This document shows, in pieces, positions 8,073 to 17,896 of a stretch of DNA of 64,000 nt. Positions within the stretch are counted from its first letter, which is position 1; each line of letters begins with the position of its first letter. The stretch covers positions 744,001 to 808,000 of the forward strand of contig NZ_CP022987.1 in assembly GCF_004022565.1 (NCBI RefSeq), in the 5' to 3' direction. The DNA comes from Pollutimonas thiosulfatoxidans (GTDB lineage: Bacteria > Pseudomonadota > Gammaproteobacteria > Burkholderiales > Burkholderiaceae_B). The notes beneath the pieces are model-generated. The model had not been told where the DNA came from, did no database searches, and was given only the letters and a program-made list of their open reading frames with translations. The translations under genes and the position numbers were made by a program.

Positions 8073-9659
8073 TTATGGTGTGGATCTTCTATGCCAGGTC
8101 GCCAGCCCGTTCTGGTCCAGGTAATTGACGGCGAACGCATTGATCTTGTTGTCGTCCATTAAGAAACTTACTGACGATTGCGAGCCAGGCGGTGCGTTTT
8201 CGGTCTGGGGCGTCACCGCGAAAGTGTCGGCGTTCCAATGACTCATGGTCAAGCGTTGCTTGCCGGGGCCGATAATCAATGCCAGAGTATCGTCTTCAAG
8301 GACGATACGGGCGGTGCCAAAGTATGCATTCTCGTAATAGCCGGTGTAGGCCTGCAGGGGTTGTGCAGGTAGCGGGTCTTCAGGCCTCGTCTTGCCGGCC
8401 AAGTCGCCTTCTGGATCATAGAAATCCATCATGTTGGCATGGTAGGCGCCATACCAATCGCGTAGCGGTTTGCCGAACTGAACCATATCCATGAAACTCG
8501 CGTTAATGCTCTCGGGCACGCCCACTGGTGAGCCGTTCGTCAAGACGACAATGCCCACGCCCGCCGCCGGAAGAATCTGGAATGCCGTGCCGGCGCCAAG
8601 CAGGAAAGCGCCAGAGTGGCCAAAGGTGGTGTGTCCACCGGCAGTGGTCCCAACATTGAAGCCGTAGCCATAAAACTGGGAACGCGCGAGCGGCGTGCGG
8701 GGCGGGCCACTGAGCGAGCGCGGGCTTAACGCGGCCAGAAGAGACGCGGGCGTAGCCAAGGGCTTGCCCTGATGTTTTCCGTCAGCAAGTAGGAACTTCA
8801 TCCACTTGGCGAGGTCCAGTACATTTGACGACACGCCGCCAGCCGGCGCCTGAGCATCAGGATCGCGATCGTATAGCGGCTGAAACGTGCCTCCTTCATA
8901 GGCATGTAGTACCGCCCGATTTTCGCGGGCCACGTAATCAGCATGCAGTGTGCTGGTGGACTGCATCCCCAACGGCTCGAATAGCGTCTCTGCCGCCAAC
9001 TTTTCCCACGGCTTGTTGGCGGCCGCGGCCACCGCTACAGCGGCAATGGTCGTACCAAAATTGGCGTAATGGTATGAGTTGCGAAACGCATCAAGGGGCA
9101 GCTGACTCAAGCGCTCGATCACTTGCTCGCGACCATAGCCCAAGTCTTCCAGCTCGTCACCCGCGGCCAATGGCAGGCCGCTGCGGTGTGCCATGAAGTC
9201 CCCAATAGTCGCGTGCGCGGTGACGTAGGGATCGCTTAGCTTGAACTTCGGAAGATAGCGCAGCACCGGGTCGTCCCAGGACACTACATCCTTGGTCACC
9301 GCCATGGCAATCACTGTAGCGGTCAGCGATTTGGATATCGATGCGATTTGAAACACGGTGGAAGGATCAACCGGTTCGTGCCGGCCCATCTGTCGCACAC
9401 CAAATCCTTGAGCAAAAATGGTCTTGCCTTCGTGTACAACCGCTACCGCCGCGCCGGGCACTCCACTGCGTTCGAGAGTGTTGTTGACCAATTCCGGCAG
9501 AGCCGCAAGCGCCGTGGTCAAGCCGTGATCGGCCAGTGCAATAGCGTCCAACGCGGGCTCGGCACCCGCTTTCACCGTCGGTTCGTACGCATGGGCAGGC
9601 GCCATCAGAGCTAGCGTTATCGCGAGCGTAAGTGCATAAAAATCAAAGTGAGGTCTCAT
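8073..9659 (-). CDS. exported serine hydrolase, class C beta-lactamase family
   Basis: A 528-residue protein with a signal peptide (hydrophobic run ending MAPAHA, about residues 8-24). The SxxK motif is S107-I-S-K110 within FQIASISKSLTA, followed by the YHYANFG (YxN) motif and a late HSGAF (HxG in place of KTG). This is the pattern of class C-like serine hydrolases, D-aminopeptidases and esterases. A C-terminal beta domain of about 130 residues follows the catalytic domain. ATG 9659 is preferred over the longer open frame because AGGA lies 10 nt upstream and the signal peptide then begins correctly. It starts 19 bp after the carbonic anhydrase stop, so the two are likely one operon. The substrate (D-amino acid peptide, ester or lactam) is open. 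Confidence 0.85.
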   Translation of the reverse strand: MRPHFDFYALTLAITLALMAPAHAYEPTVKAGAEPALDAIALADHGLTTALAALPELVNNTLERSGVPGAAVAVVHEGKTIFAQGFGVRQMGRHEPVDPSTVFQIASISKSLTATVIAMAVTKDVVSWDDPVLRYLPKFKLSDPYVTAHATIGDFMAHRSGLPLAAGDELEDLGYGREQVIERLSQLPLDAFRNSYHYANFGTTIAAVAVAAAANKPWEKLAAETLFEPLGMQSTSTLHADYVARENRAVLHAYEGGTFQPLYDRDPDAQAPAGGVSSNVLDLAKWMKFLLADGKHQGKPLATPASLLAALSPRSLSGPPRTPLARSQFYGYGFNVGTTAGGHTTFGHSGAFLLGAGTAFQILPAAGVGIVVLTNGSPVGVPESINASFMDMVQFGKPLRDWYGAYHANMMDFYDPEGDLAGKTRPEDPLPAQPLQAYTGYYENAYFGTARIVLEDDTLALIIGPGKQRLTMSHWNADTFAVTPQTENAPPGSQSSVSFLMDDNKINAFAVNYLDQNGLATWHRRSTP

Positions 9660-9678
9660 AGTGGTGATGTCCTGGTGC

Positions 9679-10428
9679 TTATGCGACGAGGTCGACTTTT
9701 CCGGTCTCCAGATCGTAGAGGCCGCCGATAACCCGGATCCTGCTGTTCTGGAAAGCATTGCTAAGTATGGGTGTGGCTTGTTTCAGGCGCTGCACGTTCT
9801 GTTTGATGTTTTCAATGGTCGCCGCCTGAACCAAAGTGTCGGCATGGGCCTGCGCCTGGACTGCGCGCACGGCCGGCATCAGCGCCGTAACCAGCGTCTG
9901 TATATGGCCCGGAAATTCGGTTTGCTTTTCCAGTGCACTGACCGTTGCACTCAAGGCGCCGCATCGGGTGTGCCCCAGCACCATAATGAGGGGTGCGTGT
10001 AGCACTGCAACGCCGTACTCCAGGCTGGCCAGAAGATCGTTGGTTACATAGTTGCCCGCCACGCGGGTTACGAAAAGATCGCCTCTTTCTTCGTCAAAAC
10101 ATAGCTCCGGGCTAACGCGGGAATCGGCGCAGCTTAAGATGCACGCGTAGGGGTTTTGCCCTCCGGCCAACGCCGCGCGCTCGGAGGAAAAGTCTCGATC
10201 GTAGGTGGTTCCAGAGGTGTATCGCCCGTTTCCTTCCATCAAGCGCTCTACGGCTTGATCAGGTGTTAGCGCGTTATCCGGTTTGGGCGGTGGCCGCGAT
10301 TGAGCAGCCCGGGCAGTGGCAGACATGCCCAGTAAAGAGATCGCTCCCACCATGCTGATGGCAGCGCGCCTGGACGGCGAGCTTGGCGAGTTGCTTGGTT
10401 CAGCCCTTCTTGCACATAAATTGCACAT
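9679..10428 (-). CDS. exported beta-class carbonic anhydrase
   Basis: A 249-residue beta-carbonic anhydrase, interconverting CO2 and bicarbonate. Zinc ligands and the Asp-Arg pair are visible: C100-x-D102-x-R104 (SCADSR) and H153-x2-C156 (GHTRCGA). The N-terminus holds a twin-arginine-like stretch (SRRAAISMVGAISLLG) ending near ATARA, which points to export, possibly folded by the Tat route. ATG 10428 is chosen because AAGGAG lies 7 nt upstream. It is the first gene of a two-gene unit with the serine hydrolase, so both products would act in the periplasm. Confidence 0.88.
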   Translation of the reverse strand: MCNLCARRAEPSNSPSSPSRRAAISMVGAISLLGMSATARAAQSRPPPKPDNALTPDQAVERLMEGNGRYTSGTTYDRDFSSERAALAGGQNPYACILSCADSRVSPELCFDEERGDLFVTRVAGNYVTNDLLASLEYGVAVLHAPLIMVLGHTRCGALSATVSALEKQTEFPGHIQTLVTALMPAVRAVQAQAHADTLVQAATIENIKQNVQRLKQATPILSNAFQNSRIRVIGGLYDLETGKVDLVA

Positions 10429-10591
10429 GTTCTGGCTCCTTGCTGGCACGTGGACTGGATCAACATCGCGGGTGGTAGGCAGTAAGCATATGCTTCAAAA
10501 TGGTAATGGTCCACTGGTGCTGCCCCCTATACAATCTGAGCGGGCATCATCATCGCCACTTATCTTCTAGTGCTAAACAGGAGCAACATAT

Positions 10592-11128
10592 ATGGTTACG
10601 CTGCAAGAGCAGCTTTTGAAAGCGGGCCTGGTCGATAAAAACAAAGCCAAACGGGCCAACCAGGATAAGAGCAAGCAGAAGAAGGTCGAGCGCCGAACCG
10701 GCACGCAAAGCGTGGACGAGGCGAAGGTGGCAGCGCTGGAAACCCAACAGAAGAATCTGGAGCGAACGCGCGAGCTCAATGCGCAACGCGTAGAAGCCGC
10801 CAAACAGAAGGCGATTGCGGCGCAAATTTCGCAGATGGTGCAGCAGAGTCGCCAGAGCAAGGGGCGTGGCGACATCGCCTATAACTTCACGCACGGCAAG
10901 ACGATCGAACGGCTGTACGTGTCGGCGGAAGTCCAGGGGCACCTAATAGCTGGGCGTCTTGTGATCATCCGCTTGGGCGATGCGACGGAGCTGGTGCCAA
11001 GGATAGTCGCAGATAAAATCGCCGAGCGTGATCCTTCGATTGTTGTTCGGGTGAATAAGACCAGCACGGAGATCGACGAGGATGATCCGTATGCGGCTTT
11101 CCAGGTTCCGGATGATTTGATGTGGTGA
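10592..11128 (+). CDS. DUF2058 family protein (YaiL-like)
   Basis: A 178-residue, highly charged protein of the DUF2058 family. The opening MVTLQEQLLKAGLVDKNKAK and the Lys/Arg/Gln-rich first 90 residues, probably helical or coiled-coil, are characteristic. The C-terminal half holds the conserved YNFTHG-K-I-RLYV segment. Members are described as nucleic-acid-associated proteins of unclear role. AGGAG lies upstream of the ATG. It is divergent from the carbonic anhydrase, sharing a 163-bp intergenic region, and appears monocistronic. Confidence 0.82.
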   Translation: MVTLQEQLLKAGLVDKNKAKRANQDKSKQKKVERRTGTQSVDEAKVAALETQQKNLERTRELNAQRVEAAKQKAIAAQISQMVQQSRQSKGRGDIAYNFTHGKTIERLYVSAEVQGHLIAGRLVIIRLGDATELVPRIVADKIAERDPSIVVRVNKTSTEIDEDDPYAAFQVPDDLMW

Positions 11129-11253
11129 CGGATACTGCCGCGTCTCTCGTCGGCTGCGCTCTTCATTATTAATCCTGAAATCACCGTATAGCGAACGGTT
11201 TCCCAGCTGTTACTATTTGCGTCCAAAATGAGAGAAAGAAAAGGGGGACGCTG

Positions 11254-13146
11254 ATGACGACTATTAGTTCAGCATTTCGAATACTGCCTTTGCTGGGCGG
11301 CCTGCTAATGATGCAACCGGCTTTTGGAAAGACGGTTGCTGATGAAATATGGTCTGGCGGTCCTATCTTGACCATGAACGATAGTCAGCCGCACGCCGAC
11401 GCCATTGCCGTCAAGGCCGGAAAGATCATTGCTTTGGGATCCCTCAAAGAGGTCGCTCAATTCCAGGGAACAGAAACGCGGATGCAGGACCTGGCAGGGC
11501 GAACCCTGCTACCGGGCTTTGTCGATGCGCATGGCCATGCCTTCATGATCGGTCTTCAGGCAATTTCAGCCAACCTGTTGGCTGCACCCGACGGTAAGGT
11601 CACAGACATCAAGAGCTTGCAGAACACCTTGACCAAGTGGTCCAGCGAACACGCCGAGGTTCAAAATAGTATTGGCATGGTTCTAGGCTTCGGTTACGAC
11701 GATGCTCAACTGGCTGAGCAAAAACATCCCACCCGCAAGGATTTGGACGCCGTATCCGTAGACGTCCCCGTGCTGATCATTCACCAGTCCGGTCACATTG
11801 GTGTCATGAACAGCAAAGCCTTGGAACTGGCGGGGATCACTGCCGACACGGCAAACCCGGAAGGCGGAGTCATTCGCCGCGACGCCGCCACGCAGGAACC
11901 CAGCGGCATACTGGAAGAGGCGGCTTTCTTTGGCGCTCTGGGAAAACAGTTCAGCAAGATGACCGCCGATCAGGCTCAGACCTTGTTTGAGCAGGGCACA
12001 ACATTGCTTAGTCAGTATGGATACACCACCGGACAAGAGGGGCGAGCAACCTCCACGATTGTGCCTTTCATGCAGAGCGCCGCCGCATCGGGGCGTATCG
12101 CTATTGACGTAGTCGCGTACGTGGACGTAATGGAGAACCGGGACTTTATTGCCAAGAACGTTAGCCAAACCTATACCAATGGCTTCAGGGTTGGTGGAGC
12201 GAAGTTGACCATCGACGGTTCTCCTCAGGGATTCACTGCTTTTCGGGATCGCCCGTACTACAAGCCGCCTGAGGACTATCGTGCCGATTATCGCGGGTAT
12301 TCGGCCGTGACGTCAGATCAAACCTTCGATGCCATCGACTGGGCGTTTGCCAATGATGTGCAGATTATTACGCATGCAAATGGCGAAGCCGCTTCCGATA
12401 TCCTGCTGGCTGCGGTTAGCACAGCGAAAGCGAAGCATCCGGCCAAAGACCGCCGTGCTGTGCTTATTCATGGTCAATTTTTGCGCAAAGATCAAGTGGC
12501 CAGCCTGGATAAGCTCGATATATTTCCTTCGCTGTTCCCCATGCATACCTTTTATTGGGGCGATTGGCATCGTGACCGTACCGTTGGCCCGGTCAACGCC
12601 GACAATATTTCGCCAACGGGATGGGTCCGCGAGCGCGGCATGATGTTCTCCACTCATCACGATGCCCCTGTTGCGTTTCCCGACTCCATGCGGGTGCTTT
12701 CAGCGACCGTCACGCGCCGCACTCGTTCCGGTGATGTTCTAGGGCCTGATCAGCGGGTTGATGTAATGACCGCGCTAAAGGCGATGACCATCTGGCCGGC
12801 CTATCAGCATTTCGAAGAAAACCGTAAAGGCTCGCTGGAACCGGGCAAGCTGGCTGATTTCGTTATTCTTTCCAAGGATCCCACGGCAATAGATCCAGAA
12901 ACCTTACACCAAGTGCAAGTGACCGAGACCGTCAAAAACGGCAAGACTATTTATCGCCAAAGCGACGAAGGCGGCACGGCGGCGCGAGCTTCCGCCGCTG
13001 CTGTCGGTGACGTCTTCGGACGTATGTTGACCCATTGGCAGCACAGTAATGAAGAGCGGGGAGCCAACGGTCACGCTCATGGGCCAGAGTTGCTGATGGC
13101 CGCGATGCTTGCCGGGCTTGAGCGACAGAACGATGTCAAACACTAA
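11254..13146 (+). CDS. exported amidohydrolase, YtcJ-like (Amidohydro_3)
   Basis: A 630-residue amidohydrolase with an N-terminal signal sequence ending near QPAFG. The mature protein begins with the family's EIWSGGPILTMND segment and has the metal-binding DAHGHA motif near residue 90, a central TIDGSPQG block, an ITHANGEAA stretch, a late THHDAPV and a C-terminal EPGKLADF beta-sandwich return. YtcJ-like enzymes hydrolyse amides or related bonds, but most have no known substrate. Its end overlaps the channel gene by 14 bp, which suggests coupled expression. Export is unusual enough to note but is supported by the leader. Confidence 0.85.
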   Translation: MTTISSAFRILPLLGGLLMMQPAFGKTVADEIWSGGPILTMNDSQPHADAIAVKAGKIIALGSLKEVAQFQGTETRMQDLAGRTLLPGFVDAHGHAFMIGLQAISANLLAAPDGKVTDIKSLQNTLTKWSSEHAEVQNSIGMVLGFGYDDAQLAEQKHPTRKDLDAVSVDVPVLIIHQSGHIGVMNSKALELAGITADTANPEGGVIRRDAATQEPSGILEEAAFFGALGKQFSKMTADQAQTLFEQGTTLLSQYGYTTGQEGRATSTIVPFMQSAAASGRIAIDVVAYVDVMENRDFIAKNVSQTYTNGFRVGGAKLTIDGSPQGFTAFRDRPYYKPPEDYRADYRGYSAVTSDQTFDAIDWAFANDVQIITHANGEAASDILLAAVSTAKAKHPAKDRRAVLIHGQFLRKDQVASLDKLDIFPSLFPMHTFYWGDWHRDRTVGPVNADNISPTGWVRERGMMFSTHHDAPVAFPDSMRVLSATVTRRTRSGDVLGPDQRVDVMTALKAMTIWPAYQHFEENRKGSLEPGKLADFVILSKDPTAIDPETLHQVQVTETVKNGKTIYRQSDEGGTAARASAAAVGDVFGRMLTHWQHSNEERGANGHAHGPELLMAAMLAGLERQNDVKH

Positions 13147-15391
13147 TTTCCGCAGGCTATTCCGTCTTTCTATCCTGGCCGTCTTTATTTGGTTCCTGTT
13201 GCCTTTGGCCCAAGCGACCCAGTTCGACTGGACGGGCGAGTGGGACAGCACCTGGCATCATCGAGGCGCTCGAGTATCGCTCGTACAGACCGGTGATCAT
13301 ATAAAAGGAAGCTACAAACTTTATGGCGGCACGGTCGAAGGCACCGCCGATGGCCGCGAGTTTCGAGGAGTCTGGAAAGAAGCAGGCCGTGAAGGCAATT
13401 TTGTCGCGATCATGTCTGCAGACGAAAGGACCTTTACCGCTCGTTTTGGTTCTGGCGATTGGATGACCGGCATTCGGGTGGTCGACGATAACGAGTTCCT
13501 GGGGCATCAAGTGGACCGGTCCGTCCCCGCCATGACCTTGTATCACTTCTTGTCCATCATGAATGCCGTCGGGCCTGGCAGGATGGAGTTGCAAAGCGAG
13601 GCCTCGCAATTCATCGATTTCGCGCAGACGCCCGTCAGTGAGCTGGATTACACGCAAACTTTGTTTGCCGTACTGGATCGGCTGACTTTCCGTGTATGGA
13701 CCGCCCACCCCCAGCCGGACGATTCTGAGGTTTCGGTAACATTGGGGCAGGCAGGAACTGACGTCTCGTTCAACCTGCATTTTGTCAAACGAGGGGATGA
13801 GTGGTTTATATCGCCCCCGCCCATGCAGGTATTGAAGTCTGCGCTGCATGCGCTGGAAACGGCGCGCCCGCAGCGTGTCGATGCGGGCCTTCAAGGCTTG
13901 CAGTCTCCACGAGACACCTTGCGCACCTTGATCCATTCGTTCTCGGACGCCGGGGGGGCGTTGGAGGCAGCCATGGCAACCTTGGACATGTCAGAGCTGT
14001 CGGCCCTGGCAAAAGAGTATGAGGCGCCGAAACTGGCTCGTTACATTAACCGGTCTTTGCAGCGCATAGGCTCTTTGACATGGCAGGAAGTACCTGACGA
14101 TCCGGACCGCTCTACCGACTACGTGCACTTTGAGCACCCCATGGGAAGCATTGCGCTCGGGCGGGTGGTGACCGACGAGGGCGTGATATGGCAGTTCACG
14201 CCGGAAACATTACAGACGATACGCGCTGTTTATGCCGCGCTGGACAACTTCCCTGCCAACGAAATCTTTTATTCACAACGTCAAACAGAAAGCCTGTACT
14301 TTCAGGTCCGCGGCGTAGTCAGCAACATATCTATGGGCTTTGTCAGGCAGCTTGGACCCATGGAGCTTTGGCAATGGCTGGGCTTGTTGCTGGTTCTTGG
14401 TGGCGCTTATGCTTTGGGCAGGGTGGTAAATGCAATCTTCTACGCCCTGGTGCTTAGGCGCTTTGTGCCTGCTTCAGAGCAGCAAGGCCTTGTCCGTTGG
14501 TTGTTTCTTTGGTCCTTCCGTTTTCTGGTCGTCGGCGTTGCGCTGCGGGTTGCCGATCGCGTATTGAGCTTTCCTGATCTGGTGCAAGTCGTCGTTGTTG
14601 CCGTAAGTTGGACCTGCACTATTCTTTCTTCCATGATGTTGATTCTGCTGGGCGTGGGAGTGGTGGTCGGTCACATCAAAGAAACTAATGCCATCCATAG
14701 CAATCACATGACGCCTGTGTCGTTCGTCGCAGGCATTGTGCGCGTGGTCGTTGTGGTGTTCGCTATTTTGTTGTTGGCAGATGTGCTGCAAGTTCCGTAT
14801 CAAAGCGTGCTTGCCGGTCTGGGCTTGGGGGGCCTGGCCGTCGCACTGGCAGCCCAGTCGACACTGCAGAATTTCATCTCTGGCATTACCTTGTACTTCG
14901 ACAAGCCCATTGCGGTTGGCGACTACTGCAAGTTCGGTGACAAGTCGGGCACGGTAGAGTTTATCGGCATGCGCTCGACACGTATCCGTACTGCTGCGCG
15001 CACCTTGCTGACAGTACCAAACAGCGAGTTTTCAAACTTGCAGATCGAGAACTACGCCCAGCGCGATCGTATGCTTTTAAACCCTACGTTGAAATTGCGA
15101 TATGAAACGTCCCCCGACCAGTTACGCAAACTTCTGGAGGAGTTTCGCCAATTGTTGATCGATCATCCCAAAGTCGCGGACGACCCGCTGCGGGTGCGGT
15201 TCGCCGGTTTCGGCGCACACTCTCTTGATGTCGATGTTTTGGCATACATCATGTCGGACAACGAATCCGAGTTTGTGGCGATTCGAGAAGACATTTACCT
15301 ACGCATCATGGAGGTGGTAGAACGTGCCGGTGCCAGGTTGGCCGTTCCCTCGGTCGTGAATTACAACACTGCAGATACCTTGCCGGGCTAG
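13133..15391 (+). CDS. MscS-family mechanosensitive channel with large N-terminal extension
   Basis: About 752 residues. A signal-like hydrophobic segment (residues about 10-30) leads into a periplasmic domain starting FDWTGEWDSTWHHRG, with tryptophan/glycine beta-strand repeats (GGTVEGTADGREFRGVW) that look lipocalin-like. A long middle region follows, then several membrane helices, and the MscS pore and cytoplasmic vestibule (SVLAGLGLGGLAVALAAQST, LQNFISGITLYFDKPI, VGDYC, TVPNSEF). Such channels open on membrane tension to relieve osmotic shock. The ATG at 13133 lies inside the end of the amidohydrolase gene; an in-frame ATG at 13109 is the alternative. It is longer than MscS (286 aa in E. 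coli) and nearer the large MscK/YbdG-like class. Confidence 0.86.
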   Translation: MSNTNFRRLFRLSILAVFIWFLLPLAQATQFDWTGEWDSTWHHRGARVSLVQTGDHIKGSYKLYGGTVEGTADGREFRGVWKEAGREGNFVAIMSADERTFTARFGSGDWMTGIRVVDDNEFLGHQVDRSVPAMTLYHFLSIMNAVGPGRMELQSEASQFIDFAQTPVSELDYTQTLFAVLDRLTFRVWTAHPQPDDSEVSVTLGQAGTDVSFNLHFVKRGDEWFISPPPMQVLKSALHALETARPQRVDAGLQGLQSPRDTLRTLIHSFSDAGGALEAAMATLDMSELSALAKEYEAPKLARYINRSLQRIGSLTWQEVPDDPDRSTDYVHFEHPMGSIALGRVVTDEGVIWQFTPETLQTIRAVYAALDNFPANEIFYSQRQTESLYFQVRGVVSNISMGFVRQLGPMELWQWLGLLLVLGGAYALGRVVNAIFYALVLRRFVPASEQQGLVRWLFLWSFRFLVVGVALRVADRVLSFPDLVQVVVVAVSWTCTILSSMMLILLGVGVVVGHIKETNAIHSNHMTPVSFVAGIVRVVVVVFAILLLADVLQVPYQSVLAGLGLGGLAVALAAQSTLQNFISGITLYFDKPIAVGDYCKFGDKSGTVEFIGMRSTRIRTAARTLLTVPNSEFSNLQIENYAQRDRMLLNPTLKLRYETSPDQLRKLLEEFRQLLIDHPKVADDPLRVRFAGFGAHSLDVDVLAYIMSDNESEFVAIREDIYLRIMEVVERAGARLAVPSVVNYNTADTLPG

Positions 15392-15556
15392 TTTTGCTTG
15401 GGGTCCGCGTCGGCCTGGAAGGCAGCGCGGGCCTGACTGTCGTCCAGACGGCCGGCATGCAGGGGGGCATGTCCCTCTCTGGCGCCGGGGGGTAGTTGGT
15501 GTAATACTGCCTCCGGAGGAGCGTAAAGCTCAGACTTAAGTCCGAGGAGAATAATA

Positions 15557-17896
15557 ATGAAAGCTTTGCGGCTAGGCAGACGAGGCAGCCTTGTCTTATT
15601 GATGGTTTCGATGCTAATTCTGGCCGGCTGCAGTGGCGATGACAGCGTGGCAACGGCCCAGTCGGACGCGCAAAAACCCAACATCCTTTTCGTCGTCATC
15701 GACGACTTCGGGGTGGATCAGATGACATCCTACGGCTACGGCGGTGCGGTCCCGCCCAAGACACCTAACCTGACGGCGATAGCTCAGGCAGGGCTGCAGT
15801 TCCGCTCCGCATGGGCTATGCCGACCTGCACGCCCACGCGCGCCACTTTCTTTACCGGGCGTTACCCCTCTGCCACGAATGTTCTAAACGCCGTGGTGTC
15901 GACCGACCTGGCGAACTCCGAGATCTCGCCCTACGAGGTCACGCTTCCCAAACTGTTGCGTACACAAGGGTATATCAGTGCACTGATCGGCAAGATGCAT
16001 TTGACCGGCACCGACTTAGGCACGGCACCGAACCTGCCCTATGGTCATCAGACCATGTGGAAGCTGGGCTGGGACTACTTCGACGGTTACCTGGATGGCG
16101 CTCCCTTTCCGATTGATACGCGGGCCGGGCGTACCAACGTGGCCGAAGAGACCCATCAGTGCGGTTTCATCGCAAATAAAACCATCGATCCCGCCAATGG
16201 CGCGGATGCCGGTGCTTGCTACTATGTGGCCGGTGGCTGCGAATCTATTGTGCGCGGTCTCGGTATCAGCACGCCGGGCCGCAGTTGCATGGAACGCGGT
16301 GGCATCTTCGATCCAGACCAGTCCTGCCAAGTCAGTCCGCCTGCCTACCTGGACTTCACCGCGCAGAATGGCTACTACACTGGCGAATTCGTCCAGAGCT
16401 GGCCCGACGGTACTACACGGAAAGTTGGGGCTGAGGACCCGGCAGCGCGCGGCTACCGCAGCACCATGGAAACCGACCGCGCCGTAGCCTGGGTACGCCA
16501 GCAGAGCAAAGGAACTCCCTGGATGATGTCCGTGGGCTATTCCGCCATTCACACACCGCTACAGATGCCGCCTGTGGCCCTGGTCTCCGACACCACAGTA
16601 GGCCGGAATGATAATCTGGTCTGCTCGCCGGCCAGCGATCGGGGAGACGTGCCCAGCGCGATCAAATCGCTCAAAACCGTGGTCAATGATCACCTCGTCA
16701 CCAACTTGATGGTCGAGGCCATGGATACCGAAATCGGTCGCCTGCTGGTCGAACTCGGGCTGGCCACCTGGAACCAGAATGGTACGCTGAATTACCAGCC
16801 AGAAAAGACCAACACGATGGTGGTCGTCATGGCCGACAACGGAACCTATGTCAACAGTGTGAAATTCACGGCCCCCGGTCAATTCGACCCCACACGTGCC
16901 AAAGCATTCCCTTATCAGACCGGGGTGGCCGTGCCGCTATTGATAGCTGGCCCCATGGTCCAGGAGCCCGGGCGTGAAATCACCCACCAGGTCAGCTCGC
17001 CCGACATGTACCGCCTGTTCGCTGAAATCGCAGGCGCTGATGTGAATGCCAATGTTCCTGCCAACCGCCCCTTGGATGCCCAGCCGATGCTGGCCTACCT
17101 GACCTCTCCTGATCAGGCGGCCATTCGCAGTCTGAACTTTTCCGAAATGGGAACCAACTTCTCCAATCCGTCCATGGCCGTCACGCCGCAGCCCTGCGTG
17201 GTGGAGGCGGCGAGTGTGTGTTTCACCATCTTTCCCCAGAAGGCGCTGTGCAACGACCAGGGCGGTATCTGGTACGGTGCCGGTTCCGGGCTGGCGGGCG
17301 TGCCTGTCGAAGGATTCAGCCAATGCGGACAGGTGATGTCTTATCGGAAGACCCTGGACCCGGCTGATAAGGTCGACGTTCTACCCGACTCACAGAAGGC
17401 AGTCAGCGACGGCGACTACAAACTAGTGCGTCTGAACCGCAAGACGTACACCATTACCCCGAATCCGATGGACTCGCAATATATCCAGAACCAAAACACG
17501 GATGAACTATACGAGATCGACATGGCCGTGCCGAACCCCAAGCTGGACAAACTTAATACGGCGATCGCCGTCGGTTCGCCCACTATCACCGACCCGTTGC
17601 CACCCGAGGCTCAGCAGCCCTATGGCACGCTGAAGGCCGAAATGGACTGGCGCGATCAAGTCGCTGCGTTTAATAACCAGTACGACAAGGTCCACTGCCC
17701 GGGCGACGGTAACCGGGACGGTGCGGTGGATCAGCAAGACTTGGATCTCTGGGCGGAACTCAGTCAACTGAATCTGAACAACGGCGTGGCGCAGTCCAGT
17801 TGGTACGATCTTAACCACGATGGAAAGACTGATGGGATCGACCGCGCCTTGATCGAGGCAAATCTGGGGCGCAGCTGCGCCTTGAGCCCAGTCTAA
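15557..17896 (+). CDS. sulfatase lipoprotein with dockerin-like C-terminus
   Basis: A 779-residue type I sulfatase. The leader ends in the lipobox LILAGC (C25), so it should be lipid-anchored. IDDFG at 48-52 gives metal-binding aspartates, and C91-T-P-T-R95 is the C-x-P-x-R motif whose cysteine is converted to formylglycine. GKMHLTG and MADNGTY supply further active-site parts. Compared with typical sulfatases (about 500 aa) there are insertions rich in cysteine (residues about 205-260 and 545-590). The last 66 residues carry two calcium-loop repeats (DGNRDGAVDQQDL and DLNHDGKTDGIDRAL) like a type I dockerin. GAGGAG precedes the ATG. The substrate is likely a sulfated ester but is unknown; no maturase is visible here. 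Confidence 0.87.
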   Translation: MKALRLGRRGSLVLLMVSMLILAGCSGDDSVATAQSDAQKPNILFVVIDDFGVDQMTSYGYGGAVPPKTPNLTAIAQAGLQFRSAWAMPTCTPTRATFFTGRYPSATNVLNAVVSTDLANSEISPYEVTLPKLLRTQGYISALIGKMHLTGTDLGTAPNLPYGHQTMWKLGWDYFDGYLDGAPFPIDTRAGRTNVAEETHQCGFIANKTIDPANGADAGACYYVAGGCESIVRGLGISTPGRSCMERGGIFDPDQSCQVSPPAYLDFTAQNGYYTGEFVQSWPDGTTRKVGAEDPAARGYRSTMETDRAVAWVRQQSKGTPWMMSVGYSAIHTPLQMPPVALVSDTTVGRNDNLVCSPASDRGDVPSAIKSLKTVVNDHLVTNLMVEAMDTEIGRLLVELGLATWNQNGTLNYQPEKTNTMVVVMADNGTYVNSVKFTAPGQFDPTRAKAFPYQTGVAVPLLIAGPMVQEPGREITHQVSSPDMYRLFAEIAGADVNANVPANRPLDAQPMLAYLTSPDQAAIRSLNFSEMGTNFSNPSMAVTPQPCVVEAASVCFTIFPQKALCNDQGGIWYGAGSGLAGVPVEGFSQCGQVMSYRKTLDPADKVDVLPDSQKAVSDGDYKLVRLNRKTYTITPNPMDSQYIQNQNTDELYEIDMAVPNPKLDKLNTAIAVGSPTITDPLPPEAQQPYGTLKAEMDWRDQVAAFNNQYDKVHCPGDGNRDGAVDQQDLDLWAELSQLNLNNGVAQSSWYDLNHDGKTDGIDRALIEANLGRSCALSPV

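Noticed and set aside
15392..15556. Possible gene remnant between the MscS channel and the sulfatase
   Set aside because: Minus-strand frames here have no family motif; I see only the sulfatase ribosome site near the end.
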